Origin: Coccinella septempunctata
Taxonomy: Eukaryota > Arthropoda > Insecta > Coleoptera > Coccinellidae
DNA length: 64,000 bases
Direction: 5' to 3'
NCBI RefSeq assembly: GCF_907165205.1
Contig: NC_058198.1
Location: 9,153,001 to 9,217,000, forward strand
Positions 52,440 to 64,000 of this stretch are shown here, one piece after another. The notes beneath the pieces were generated by a model that saw only the letters and a program-made list of their open reading frames with translations, was not told the DNA's origin and made no database searches. The position numbers and the translations under genes were made by a program. Positions within the stretch are counted from its first letter, which is position 1. Each line of letters begins with the position of its first letter.

Positions 52440-52620
52440 CTTGATTTTGTCTGTTGGGTACTTCCAACCAGTGGATGAGAACACGTGGTCCTATCGCCTG
52501 ACCAGCAAGATCACCAGACCTCAATAGTTTGGATTTTTTCATTGGACGTGAATGAGTCTACTTAGTCCACAATGTTAGGTTTTCTGAGTTAGAACTGTAG
52601 ACAATTAAAAAAAAAATTCT
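52440..52620 (+). pseudogene. mariner-like transposase C-terminal relic
   Basis: The frame reads QWMRTRGPIA, a stop, PARSPDLNSLDFFIGRE. This corresponds to RWxGRRGPIxWPARSPDLTPLDFFLWG of a transposase group common in insects. The tryptophan codon before PARSPD is a stop, and the frame ends soon after. Confidence 0.65.
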
Positions 52621-55600
52621 CGTAAAAGCTGCTGAGGTGTATCTTATAGAGATGATTTAAATATATTTCTGAATTTTTTGTGCAGTGTGTAGTTTGTCTG
52701 AAGAAAAGTTAACCATATAAATGATGTTCTTCCAAGAACTCTCTCTAAAAATTATGAAGAGAAATCGATTTTAATGAGATTTTCAGTCGCTTGCCCAAAA
52801 TATGAACTCATTTTTGATATGAACTTGAGTTAAAGTTCGTTCTTCACCTTAACAACCAATAAATCACGAATTCATAAGTATTTCAATCTGACAGTCTAAT
52901 TTCACGGTCAAATATTTCGACATATTTTGAACTTCACCCAGTTTCCGAAACACATTCAGATGTTAGAATATACGGAGAGTGTAACTCCTTGAATCTGATT
53001 GAATACGCTGGTAGATTAAAATTCCATAAGGATGATTAACCATCGATACATTTTTTTTATATCCTTTATTACTCTAACCTATTCCTATTCAACATGATTG
53101 AATTGAAATCAGCAATTAATTGCATGAAATCTAGCAAGTTTCGAGCCAATTTCTTCTTGAGTTCATCAGGCCTCTTGTATATTTTATAATATTCTGGAAC
53201 TAGCAATTTTCCGAAAAGCAAAATTCATAGGAATTTCAAAACGTGCAAAGAATTCTTCTGATCCTAGTTGTTATCCACCCATTATTTTATTGAGCGTTCC
53301 TTTCAAAATTTTAGAGAGGTTTAGGCTGATTCTTTTTAGGATCGAATGGAGAATCCAAAGTCATATAGGAATTTTAAAACGTGGAAAGAATATTTCTGAT
53401 TCTAGTTGGTACTGAGCGTCTGTAATCATGAATAGGTAAAGATTCTAGTGTACTGCTGGTAGTCAAAAAAATCCTGTTTCTGGTACCTTTTGGAGAGGAT
53501 TCTCTGGATTTTTTTTCGATGAAAGAATCAATTTTTGCAGAGCGACATGCCCTTCAATATCAGATATTTCAGCTTATTGAAACAAATTCAATTCTTACAA
53601 TACACTCACGGGGAGAAATGGTTTATTACTGGGATTTTTTTTTGCTGTGCAAAGGAATAAAATGAAAATGACTCTTTATTTCGAATCTCGAAAAACACTC
53701 ATTTTTCCAAATGGAAAATTAAATATTAATTAATAATAATTTTTGCTGTTCTGGCATGTCAACATCATCTAAATTTGTTCGATATGAGTATAAAAAAAAG
53801 GAAAAAATGAAAAATTGGTTATCGAAATCTTTTCAGCTTTTATCAAACTTCGACGTGTAGTTGTGAGGTTTGCTCACTAATACTGAAGTATCGCATGAAC
53901 ATGAAAAAATAAGTCTCCATCAAGATTTTCGAGATCAGGTGAATTCAATTAATATTTTCGAAGAAAAAACCATGTACAGTACAGATAAACAGACGAAAAG
54001 TGATTCAATTTTCCGAAAAATACAGATTTAAAATTTTGGAATAAGGTGAGGAGCCATCTTTCGGATTCATCTCGAACCAAATGCGTTAGATTTCCAAAAT
54101 GGCGGACTGTTACTGTCAAAGATGTTTACTAAAATTTCAATCCCAAATACATATTTTCTTTATATTTTAGGAAAATTGTATATCTTGTCTATAGAAATGT
54201 GTCCACAAGAAAACAAACAGAAAAATCCTTTCCACTGTAATCTAAAACGCTTAAGGCTTCAAATGGAGGTTCAAAGGAGGAGCAACTCATTCAATCGGTG
54301 AATTACATATATTGAAGTGAATTGTACGTAATCTATTACATCTCATTCAGTATTAAGACCAAGTGCAGCTTAAATACACACACAATTTCGAAAAAAAATC
54401 ACTCATGCCTAAATTTTCTGATTTGTCTAAAAAGCAGCCTCTTCTCGTTACAATGGTGTAACCCCCACATTTCCAATTTTTTAGGATATAAAATGTATGG
54501 AGATGCTCGATGATGTAGAATCTGAAGTCTCCTAACCCAACTATAATTGAAACGGAATTGCTTGGCATTTCTACTGGATTTTCTTGTTTCTTCCATATAC
54601 GATGGTTGGATTATAAGAGTGGACTAATTTATAAAGGTAAAGGTCAATAACATTAAGAAAATTTGGTCTATTCAAAATTCAATGAATTACTCTGCACATC
54701 TCAAAGATCAAAACTTCATCGTCATTCATGTCACAAACCAAATAATAGATTTTTAGTCAGTAATAAGGAATATCCCTTCTTTTATATCTCAACTGTTACG
54801 AAGCCGTAACAAAGCTGTTTGATTGCATTGAACATTCCCAGAATTTTCATAAGAGTTGACCCTAATTCGATTTGTTTGTAATAGCATCACCCTAATAATA
54901 TCAGTTGTATTTCTATGGGATTCTCAAGCTTATTCATTCCTCAGCCCTGTAGAATTTGTCAAGCTTACTGCTTTCCACTTTAAAAAATAGGATGAAATAT
55001 TTCTTGGGTGAATTTATCTTTTCCTCGCAGAAATATGCAGATATATTTTATTCGAGTGAAATTTCGCTAACTAGTTCATTTTCAGATAATGTTATCATAA
55101 ATGCAAGAATGAAGAAGTTGCAAGAAGAAAATTATATAAACTTTACTTTCATGAAGTTTTATTGGAAATGAAGGATGGAAGTTTTAAGACCCAAGAATTA
55201 AGGCTTGCTAATTTTTTTTCAGACGGGAATGTGTGATAGATATGAATGGAAAACATTAGATGAAAGAATGAAGGAACAGAAATCTTTCTCTTATTCCTAC
55301 AAAATGTTGAAAGGTATGTGATAATAATAATAGAGTTTATTAGATAAACTCTTGAAAACTGTGGAGTTAATCATTCTCAAGTTATGATAACTGTGTAACT
55401 AAACTTAACTTTTTTCTTTAATCCTGGCGGCAAAACTAACTAAACAATTGCATACATAATTTCCAAATTCCCAGGGTGTAAAACGCTACTATAAACTTCT
55501 TGTCTTCTCGGTGGCATTTCTCTTGATCAGGTTTGCATGTCAACTTCAGTAAATAGTACTCAAGATTGGGGGTAGTGTCTCTAATCAGAAAAATTTAGGT

Positions 55601-57369
55601 CGATGAACCTGAATTGGTTCACTTAATCGTGTTAAGTTGAATTAATAATCTTATGAATCGAGGATCGATCATCTTCAATAGGCCATTTTTTCAATTCTAT
55701 TTTGAATTTATATTCATTTCTCTTATGTGTTTCGATACAATCAGGTTTATTCCTGGAGCTGTATATGTACAACATCCTTGGACAATTTTTTTTCAGCTCT
55801 TGATCTTTCATAGTTATTCTCTTTCACTCTTGTTCCGTAATTGTGTTCCCTCGATATGATCGGTGTTCTGTTCTGGTGTATACTCACGATAATTTTTTGA
55901 GCAAACATAAAAGAACTTATGATGTGGTGGATTTTTTTTTGGAAAAACCACAGCTTTTGTACCAAGTGTGTACTTGGAATTACATATGTGGTCCTGTAAA
56001 ATCTAATTTTTGAAAGGTTTTCATTGTCACAATTCAGTTTTGATGTTAGGAGAAAAATCAAATGCATTTACCATCCTTAAATCCTGTCTTAGTTTCGCCA
56101 TATAATTTATCTTTGTAACCACTGGCATTTTACTGTAGTATTTATAAATATTGATGATATGAAGATTTAAAGTACTTTGTTTGAATTCTAGCAGCATGCC
56201 GCTCTGAAAGAAGTTGTCATCTCCGTTTATTGAAAACTGAATACAAATGGATTGAGAGGGTCCAGGAAGATTCAAGCGAAATAGATGCCGAAAATGGCTA
56301 AGCCAAGGTAAGGTGCTGTTATTATACTAAGAGTATCAACAATTAACATGGCAAGATCTGACTCATGAAATTCGAACTTGAAAGTGGGAAAACGCTACTC
56401 GCCTGAAATATTTCTGTCAGGATTCACCAGATTCAAATGACACATCTGTAAACAGAACTAGCATCAGCTTTCGTTTTTGTCCCCTACCACTTTCAGTAAA
56501 CACTCCAGGACGTTCAAATGCTGCTGGCCAAAATGACAAGATTGAATCTTCTTGCAAAACTTTGATTATCATTCTTGGATCACAACTAAGATGAAATGGA
56601 TATTTCTTTTTCAGTCTTGCGAGACACAGGAAGGTTGGGGATATTCTTCAATTCATCAAAAAATTGTCTGATTGGTTTCCGAGGGAAAAATTTACAAGTC
56701 ACGAGATTTAAATATCACTTGATATAACTTGATTTCTATATTTTTTTTTTAATTAAGAGCAGAAACAATATGCCCCAAGTTTCATTGAACATCTATTCTA
56801 TATTCATGCTACATGTACTACTATTGTATAAATAGGTAATGTCTTCTTCCAGATGTTGAATAATTGTAATGTTTGGGGTAGAGTGGTAAGAAAACCTCAT
56901 TTATGCATCAGGAGACTCAACACCTTGTCAAGTTATGGAACTAAGTGATACAAAGAGAAGAATTAATCTCGAATGGAAGAAAAACCTGTTCAAATTGCTG
57001 TGCCTTGGATCAAGTAAATAAATCAAGTCATTAGCAGAAAATTTTTATTCGATAAACAATATTTTGGACCAAGGTATACCTAAAAGAAAAATTTTAAGTG
57101 TTTTTGAATTGACTGAAGATTACACCTTGAGAAGAAACTATTTTAGTTATCAGTGTCATGGCGGTAGATGTAATTGACAATTGATCCAGAATCCAGTAGA
57201 ATAGAATAGTATTAATGATAATTGAGAGAATACCTGTGAATAGTATAAGTGACTACTTGCTACCTATCACCAGCATTATTATTCTTAGGTTTGAAATGTA
57301 GAAGTAAATACTCATTTCTCTGATTGTATTAGATTTTATAAGAGTTGTTTCCTTTGTGACATTTTTTTG
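52621..57369. other. Gene-poor stretch with weak exon-like pieces and transposon debris
   Basis: A degenerate direct repeat (ATAGGAATTTNAAAACGTG) occurs near 53228 and 53365. At 55223-55313 a short frame has an acceptor (TTTTTTTCAG) and a donor (G|GTATGT) and reads RYEWKTLDERMKEQKSF, similar in spacing to the start of a spectrin helix C. On the minus strand at about 56400-56560 a frame reads FWPAAFERPGVFTESGRGQK and resembles mobile-element protein debris that I cannot name. No complete gene is visible. Confidence 0.4.
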
Positions 57370-59205
57370 TTCAATGTTGATATGCATGATATGAGTATAT
57401 CTGGTTATATTTCAAGTTATTTCATCAGATGAAAGTGTCCAACTATAATTTTGTAAATGGAGGGGAACACTGATCATGTCTTTCAAAGAACACTTTAACA
57501 ACTTCAGCTCCTGTTATGCAGAAACAAAATTGTTGTTTGTGACAGGAAGATGCAATAGAGACAATAGTTGAAGTAAATGATGAAAATTGTTTGTATTTCC
57601 ATTGAAGAATAATCATTTTTAACTGCCAAAAATGTAAGGACTGTAATTTAGGAGACTCAGGTTCTCTGTCACACTTGGTTTTTATTCCTTTTGTTATTTG
57701 TTGTGAAAAAAAAATCCAACATTTTTGTAAGAAGTTACAAGTTTCCAGAAATATTACTGTATTCTCATCCCTTGAAGTACATACTTTCATTTGTGCAGTA
57801 CAATATTTGAAAATAAAACATCTTTAATGATAGTTAAACCTTTCATTAATCAGAAGGATCCACATATTGTATTATAGATAATTGATAACCAAATTATAGT
57901 TTCAGATCTCCCCACAATAGCGTCTAATGTAATCAGTTATTTAAAATTTGATCGATCGATATAATAATTAATTCCCAATCAGGGCAACTATCTCGAATTA
58001 ATAAGGTTAAAAGTGTAGAATCAGAAAACTTGGCCCAAAGCCCTTCACAGATTCACTACTTGGGAAGTTTAGAGTAAACAACTTTACAAAACCCTGTGAG
58101 TAATTCACTCCGGTGAGTGAAGAATAATTAATTCAGGAAAATATTTTTTGGTCATAATTAGTATCAAAATGGGATAAATAGGGTAGGGTAGGTGAAATTC
58201 CATCCTGAAATAAAAATTCTAGTTTGTGAGCGATGTGTCGATATGTGCGCCATCTAGGTTCCGATAGCGGAAACTCTGTATCCGTCGTGCAGATTCCTCT
58301 TTAGTTTGGGTCATCACACTAAATAGTTAAGTAAACACCTGCTAGGTGGCGCCACCCGTCCACATAGTACTCACTGTCCGACTCCTCCAGCCCTTAAGTA
58401 TAACACTTTACAATGCCATTTTCAATTGGGCCCCGTGCGCGGCCATGGACGGATCTAGGAGCGGTGGTAAGTTGTTAGCGGTAAGTCCTCGAAGATGGCT
58501 ACCCCGTAGCTGTCTTGGGGCACGCAGACTTCGACTTCGAGGTCAAGTACACTTTGTGACTTGACCTTTGAAGTGGAATAGTCGACTTCTGCGCTTGCGC
58601 AGTCTTGCTGACAGGAAAATTTTAAAATAATGAAAATAGTTTTCCGCCATGTTTGTTTCGATGTGTCACGTGGTCGGTTTGGTTGGATTACTTTCGAACG
58701 GCCCCCGTATATTCTGAACAAAAATATTTTTTGCTTGCCCCCGTATAAATTCGGAAAAATACTTTTTGGACGACCCCCATATAAATGACGGTCGAAATAC
58801 TTTTTTGGTTGCCCCCGTATATTCCGTCCCGATTTCGTCGGGCTCCGAGAGGGCGACGGCAGCGCCACATTTTCAGTTCATTTTGACCGCGTTTTGCGGC
58901 AAAGTGCTGAACTAACGGCTAAATCGCCTACTAATTCTGACCCCACAGGATTTCGCTGGCATTTCATGGGCAGATGCATGGGAATTTTATGAAGGAAATT
59001 TTTACTCGAATGATTTTTTTTTTGCTTTCATTTCACGTGCGGGTTTCCAAATAGGGTGAAATCGAATAATTTCCTCATTTTTTCCAGAATACTAGTTCTT
59101 TCTCCGGGATTCAGTGGCCCATGAATGGGATTTTTATGAAGGAAATTTTTACTCGAATGATTTTTTTTTGCTTTCGCTTCAAGTGGAGTATTTCAAATAG
59201 GCTCA
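57370..59205. repeat. Left arm of a large inverted repeat (foldback-like)
   Basis: This arm matches the reverse complement of about 59590-61591 with roughly 90% identity over long runs. Examples are the blocks around 57430-57640, 57900-58110, 58255-58330 and 58340-58470. The outer 950 bp is AT-rich. The core 58220-58910 is GC- and CpG-rich. The inner part has two tandem units of about 145 bp (near 58960-59100 and 59105-59225), each with GGAAATTTTTACTCGAATGA. No transposase is seen. Confidence 0.85.
58702..58830. repeat. 36-38 bp tandem repeat, four units (left arm)
   Basis: CCCCCGTAT (once CCCCCATAT) recurs at 58702, 58738, 58774 and 58812, each followed by a GAAAAATACTTTTTGG-like block. On the minus strand the 36-bp period is 12 codons, so an open frame starting at 58868 reads repeating LYGGRPKSIFPN-like units. 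The right arm carries the same array. Confidence 0.8.
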
Positions 59206-59589
59206 AATCAAATTATTTCCTCTATTTGTAAAATTCCTACTAGTTTTTCCAAAAATTCTGAAGACACATTTTCATCGCTTGATCCTTGATTTAACTGAGG
59301 TTGGATTGAAGATCATAATAATTTATTGTTTCTAGTCATGTTGGAATATTTTCAAAAATTATTTCGGCTGCTAGGGCCTTTCAAAGTTGAGGCCCTTCAA
59401 AGGGGCGTAAAACGAAAAATAATTCACTTGAAGAAGAACCGATTGCAGTTTCTGATAGAGAAGAGCTAAATTAAACTATATTTCGAATTTCAAGACGATA
59501 CGAAAAAAAAAGCATTTTCGACCAAATTTCCATACATCTCTGCCCATGAAATCCCACTGAATTCCGAAGAACTGGGAAATTACTGGAAA
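59206..59589. other. Spacer between the inverted-repeat arms
   Basis: Mostly unique AT-rich sequence without a recognised gene. Its right part (from about 59530) is a diverged partial copy of the tandem unit found in the arms (CCCATGAAATCCCACTGAAT). Confidence 0.5.
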
Positions 59590-61591
59590 AAACGATGAGC
59601 CTATTTGGAATACTCTACGTGAAGTGAAAGAAAAAAAAAAATTATTAAAATAAAAATTTCCCTCATAAAAATCCCATTCATGGGCCACCGAATCCCGGAG
59701 AAAAAACTAGTATTCTGCCGAAGAACTGGGAAATTACTGGAAAAAACGATGAGCCTATTTGGAATACTCCACGTGAAGTGAAAGCAAAAAAAAAATTATT
59801 AAAATAAAAATTTCCCTCATAAAAATCCCATTCATGGGCCACCGAATCCCGGAGAAAAAACTAGTATTCTGGAAAAAATGAGGATATTATTCGATTTCAC
59901 CCTATTTGGAAACCCCCACGTGAAATGAAAGCAAAAAAAAAATCATTCGAGTAAAAATTTCCTTCATAAAATTCCCATGCATGCCCATGAAATGCCAGCG
60001 AAATCCTGTGGGGTCAGAATTAGTAGGCGATTTAGCCGTTAGTTCAGCACTTTGCCGCAAAACGCGGTCAAAATGAACTGAAAATGTGGCGCTGCCGTCG
60101 CCCTCTCGGAGCCCGTCGAAATCGGGACGGAATATACGGGGGCAACCAAAAAAGTATTTCGACCGTATTTTATACGGGGGTCGTTCAAAAAGTATTTTTC
60201 CAACTTTATACGGGGGCAAGCAAAAAAATATTTTCGTTCAGAATATACGGGGGCCGTTCGAAAAGTAATACAACCAAACCGACCGCATGACGTACCAAAA
60301 CAAATATGGCGTTATTTTCATTATTTTAAAATTTTTCTGTCAGTAAGACGTGCGCATTGTGAGCGCAGAGGTCGACTATCCCACTCCTATGGTCTAAGCC
60401 ATGAGAGAGAGTCCGACCAAAAGTCGAAGTCTGCGTGCCCCAAGATAGCTACGGAGTAGACATCTTCGAGGACTTTCCGCTTACAACTTACCACCAGCCG
60501 TAGATCCACCCATGGCCGCGCACGGGCCCAATTGGAAATAGCATTGAAAAATGTTATACTTAAAGGCTGGAGGAGTCGGACAGTGAGTACTATGTGGACG
60601 GGTGGCGCCACCTAGCAGGTGTTTACTCAACTATTTAGTGTGATGACCCAAACTAAAGAGGAATCTGCAGGACGGACACGGAGATTCCGCTATCGGAACC
60701 TAGATGGCGCACATATCTACACATCGCTCTCAAACTAGAATTTTTATTTCAGGATGGAATTTCACCTACCCTACCCTATTTATCCCATTTTGATACTAAT
60801 TATGACCAAAACTATTTTCCTGAATTAATTATTCTTCACCCACCGGAGTGAATTACTCACAGGGTTTTGTAGTTGTTCACTCTAAACTTCCCAAGTAGTG
60901 AACCTGTGAAGGGCTTTAGACCAAGTTTTCTGATTCTACACTTTTAGCCTAATTAATTCGAGATAGTTGCCCTGATTGGGAATTAATTATTATATTGATC
61001 GATCAAATTTTAAATTACTTACATTAGACGCTATTGTGGGGAGATCTAAAACTATAATTTGGTTATCAATTATCTATAATACAATATGTGGATCCTTCTG
61101 ATTAATGAAAAGTTTAACTATCATAAAAGATGTTTTATTTTCAAATATTGTACTGCACAAATAAAAGTATGTACTACAAGGGATGAGAATACAGTCATAT
61201 TTCTGGAAACTTGTAACTTCTTACAAAAATGTTGAATTTTGTTTTGTTTACAACAAATAACAAAAGGAAGAAAAACCAACTGTGACAAAGAACCTGTGTC
61301 TCGTAAATATCTGTTACAGTCCTGACATTTTTGGCACTTCAATGGAAATACAAACAGTTTTCATCATTTACTTCAACCATTGTCTCTATTGCATCTTCCT
61401 GTCACAAACAACAATTTTGTTTCTGCATAACAGGAGCTTAAGTTGTTGAAGTGTTCTTTGAAAGAAATAATCAGTGTTCCCCTCCATTTACAGAATCATA
61501 GTTGGACCCTTTTAACTGATGAAATAACTTGAAAATATAACCAGATATACTCCCAAAAGTTGCATATAAAAGAATAGTATCAACATTGAAC
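59590..61591. repeat. Right arm of the large inverted repeat
   Basis: This is the reverse complement of the left arm. It also has an internal tandem duplication of about 150 bp: the unit beginning CCGAAGAACTGGGAAATTAC occurs near 59566 and again near 59718, almost identical, including GCCACCGAATCCCGGAG. This makes the right arm longer than the left. The outer end matches as far as TATCAACATTGAAC at about 61578-61591. Homology then stops. Confidence 0.85.
60134..60255. repeat. 36-38 bp tandem repeat, four units (right arm)
   Basis: TATACGGGGG recurs with its ACGGGGG core near 60136, 60174, 60210 and 60247. It is the mirror copy of the array at 58702-58830. A plus-strand frame from 60086 (MALPSPSRSPSKSGRNIRG) reads through it like the frame in the left arm, then shifts after GGKQK. 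Confidence 0.8.
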
Positions 61592-63352
61592 TCGACATGA
61601 AAATCATGTACTTAATTCAGTTTTTAGAAGCTTCAGAATTTGCTCTTAAAGGAGAACCAGAAACTGCAGAAATAAATATATGTACCTCAATAACTATATA
61701 GGCAAGTTTTTCGTACCTATTCATTTTGCAGCGCAAATTCATTTAACTTCCGTTTTGGAAAAAGTATCACTAGAATGATGCATCATATTGGTAAAAGTCT
61801 GAAAGTAAAACACTAAAAACATTATTCCTCGAAAACCCATCGTGTAGCAATTGGATGAAAAAACACGGATAAAAGTCTAGTGAAAGAGCTGCGTTGATTT
61901 TTTTTTTCGATTTTATAATGAAGCAGTTCTTTTAATTATTTTATTGAAATCATTTCTGGTGTTTGTCTGAATCTCAATAAATAATAATGTTGCTCAGAAC
62001 GTCAGTCTTATATGATTTCGTAAATGTTCATCTTCATATTACCAGAATCATATGCAAAAAACCGTGCTAATCAAGATGTAGATGTATTGAAAGGATATCT
62101 ATCGATTTTGAGAATGATTCATGCGCGTGACAAGTGTTTTTGAAAACGTCCGATATCCGATACGATAAACAGAGGAATATTTTTACGGTTTTATTATGAG
62201 TACTAAAAGATCTTACCTATGATTGAAATATTCCGCAAAATTATGAAATAATAATGGATCATTTTTGATATTCAAGGTGAATATTTAGAGGATATATCTA
62301 TCGATTTCTGTAATGATTTATTCTTGTGATCAAAATTCTTGAAAAAACTGTAAGAAGTATTCATGATTTTTTTCTTGTGAGATAGATATTTCGCAAAATG
62401 ACAAACATCCAGAAAGATTACAGTGCGATTTTTCTGTTAGCTTTTCAGCGAACCCAAAGCTCACGCATGTGATGTTTATTCGTTGATGAAATATTAATTT
62501 TATTCCAGACTTATTGCCTTATACGACTTAATGGAAGCTCAGGAAAAGTCTTAAAATTTTCTTTTGAAGAAAGACTGTTCATTTAATCTTTCGTGACGCA
62601 AAAAATCTCAGGGTGTTTGCTGAGAATTTTTCTTGAATCATCATTTTACTTAATTCAGAAAATTGACAACAAACGGTCAAGTTTGTTTACTGGGTAATTT
62701 CCAAAGAAATATACCGAATTACAGCTGATATTACAGATCATTATTTCGAAGAATCTCGGTGGATAAACACTGATATATTCCGTAATAAAATCACACTTTT
62801 ATTTCTTCGCTTCTGAACGATTCTGGATGTTTTTCGATATTCCTACGAATTTAAATCGATGTCTATGGTGTTACCTCAGGAACTTTGACACACTCCAAGA
62901 TGAAAAAACCTCAGAAGCTGCGATTAAACATTGTTTTCTAGATAAATTTTATTATTTGAACAGAAAAACAATTCCTCGAATTCTGTTATCGCAATATTTT
63001 TTGTTTACACCAAAGGACAAAGGACAGTAGTTGATCTTTTGAATCCATCATATTTTGCCAGAATGAAATACGTTAAACTTTTTAATGAGCGATTCCAATC
63101 ACCTTTTAGCAGTTCTTTGTATCAAAAATCTTGTTTGGTAGTCGCTGTTTCAAATATAAATAACTATAGGGGAATATCGGTCCTACCTGTATATTATAGA
63201 TAATTGTGTGTAATTTCTGAAGCTTCTGAAAAGAATGGGGGTTTTCTATCAATTCTTCCCACTTACACATAATAATGAAAAAGGCGATACTTCAAAATAT
63301 TTCCCCATAGTATCAAATAAACTGAAACGAGACCAAAAGACTGACGAATGGA
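61592..63352. other. AT-rich stretch with a faint degenerate repeat
   Basis: No gene recognised. Near 62092 and 62291 the block GGATATCTATCGATTTTGAG and its variant recur, each followed by AATGATTNAT and CTTGAAAA-like strings. Fragments such as ATATTTCGCAAAAT recur near 62230 and 62390. This suggests an old tandem repeat of about 160-200 bp. A 67-codon frame at 62827-63030 resembles nothing I know. Confidence 0.4.
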
Positions 63353-64000
63353 CTCACAAGATCTATACTATACTCTACCCTTAGAGAACAAGAGAACCTT
63401 CGAGAACTTGTCGAGCAGTCATTGACAATATTATTCCTTTATTTCATGTTGCTATTGGGCTACATTTTCTGGAAGATAATGCAGGAATTGTCGATGAAGC
63501 TCTGGAAATTCATGGCCTCCTCGGTCGCCAGACTTCAATCCTATTGAACATGCTTGGGATCAGCTACACAGAGCTTTGGATTCTCATCAACAACCTCCAC
63601 CCACACTTCAAGAACTCAGACGGGATTTAGAGCAACTCTTTGGAGAAATTGATCAATATACTCACAAGATCTACTACTCCATCGCAATATCGGTTTCTGA
63701 CTGTATCTATCCGTAGAGAACAAGAGAACATTCGAGTAGTTGTCGAGCAAAACATTGACAATATTATTCCTTTGTCTCATGCTGCTATTGGGCAACATTT
63801 CCTGGATGATAATGCCAGAATTGTCGATGAAGCTCTTGAAATTCATGGCCTCCTCGGTCGCCAGACTTCAATCCTATTGAACTCGCTTGGGATCAGCTAC
63901 ACAGAGCTTTGGATTCTCATCAACAACCTCCACCTACACTTCAAGAACTCAGACGGGTTTTAGAGCAACTCTTTGGAGAAATTGATCAATATACTCACAA
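63353..64000 (+). repeat. Tandem array whose unit is part of a Tc1-like transposase gene
   Basis: Unit 1 is 63353-63660 (308 bp) and unit 2 is 63661-63993 (333 bp). The first bases of a third unit (CTCACAA) end the window. The units are over 90% identical apart from a short indel near their start. Across frames they read FLDDNARIVDEALEIH, then QTSILLN with the PDFNPIEHAWDQLHRALDSH catalytic end in another frame, then LQELRRDLEQLFGEIDQY. The glutamate of the DD34E triad is in PIEHAW. Frames are broken, so this is satellite-like use of transposon sequence, not a gene. Confidence 0.85.

Noticed and set aside
58346..58564. 72-codon frame through the left-arm core as a gene
   Set aside because: The frame upstream of the internal ATG is not kept in the other arm in a way that favours coding; only the 22-nt ATG-to-donor piece is conserved.
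1..64000. CRISPR arrays, operons, rRNA genes, prokaryotic promoters
   Set aside because: None present; the tandem arrays here have units of 36 bp, about 100 bp, about 150 bp or over 300 bp without unique spacers, and the genes are intron-split.

Overview
The window is eukaryotic and almost certainly insect nuclear DNA. It is AT-rich, has GT-AG introns with many of only 49-76 nt, carries mariner, Tc1 and LINE relics, and holds a neuronal CAPS (Cadps) gene whose exons read as an arthropod protein. A beetle is my best guess, but nothing in the sequence proves the order.

Layout. 1-357 is the end of a mariner element cut by the window edge. 5395-24143 (+) holds the last 16 coding exons that I could splice of CAPS, the calcium-dependent activator protein for secretion. 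They give 930 residues from the C2 domain to the stop; the 5' exons lie outside or were not found. The CAPS introns hold a complete but dead mariner, an RTE-like reverse transcriptase relic, two other transposase relics, a degenerate minisatellite and a LINE RNase H fragment. 28296-39572 (+) holds a second gene, which I splice into 21 exons and one uninterrupted 1775-codon frame. It is collinear with alpha-spectrin (N-terminal partial repeat, spectrin repeats, an SH3-like insertion at the usual place) but is strongly diverged and stops in about repeat 17, without the last repeats and EF-hands. I regard it as a divergent alpha-spectrin paralogue and the most interesting object here. Its introns contain fragments of the same LINE family, in the same orientation.

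39573-57369 is gene-poor. It holds a MITE with long terminal repeats, another LINE fragment, a nested palindromic MITE, a near-complete Tc1-like element (49099-50578) and a few exon-like islands. One of these, at 55.2 kb, looks like a piece of a spectrin repeat. 57370-61591 is a large inverted repeat of about 1.85-2 kb per arm. It contains 36-bp and about 150-bp tandem subrepeats, and resembles a foldback-type element or an inverted duplication. The window ends (63353-64000) inside a tandem array whose unit is a piece of a Tc1-like transposase gene.

The two host genes are neighbours in the same orientation, about 4.1 kb apart. CAPS primes dense-core vesicles for exocytosis. The spectrin-like protein, if made, would keep the end that pairs with beta-spectrin tails in tetramers and lack the end that nucleates the dimer. 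I see no functional link between the two beyond adjacency. All exon boundaries were placed by eye from splice consensus, phase and family resemblance; no transcript or database search was available.
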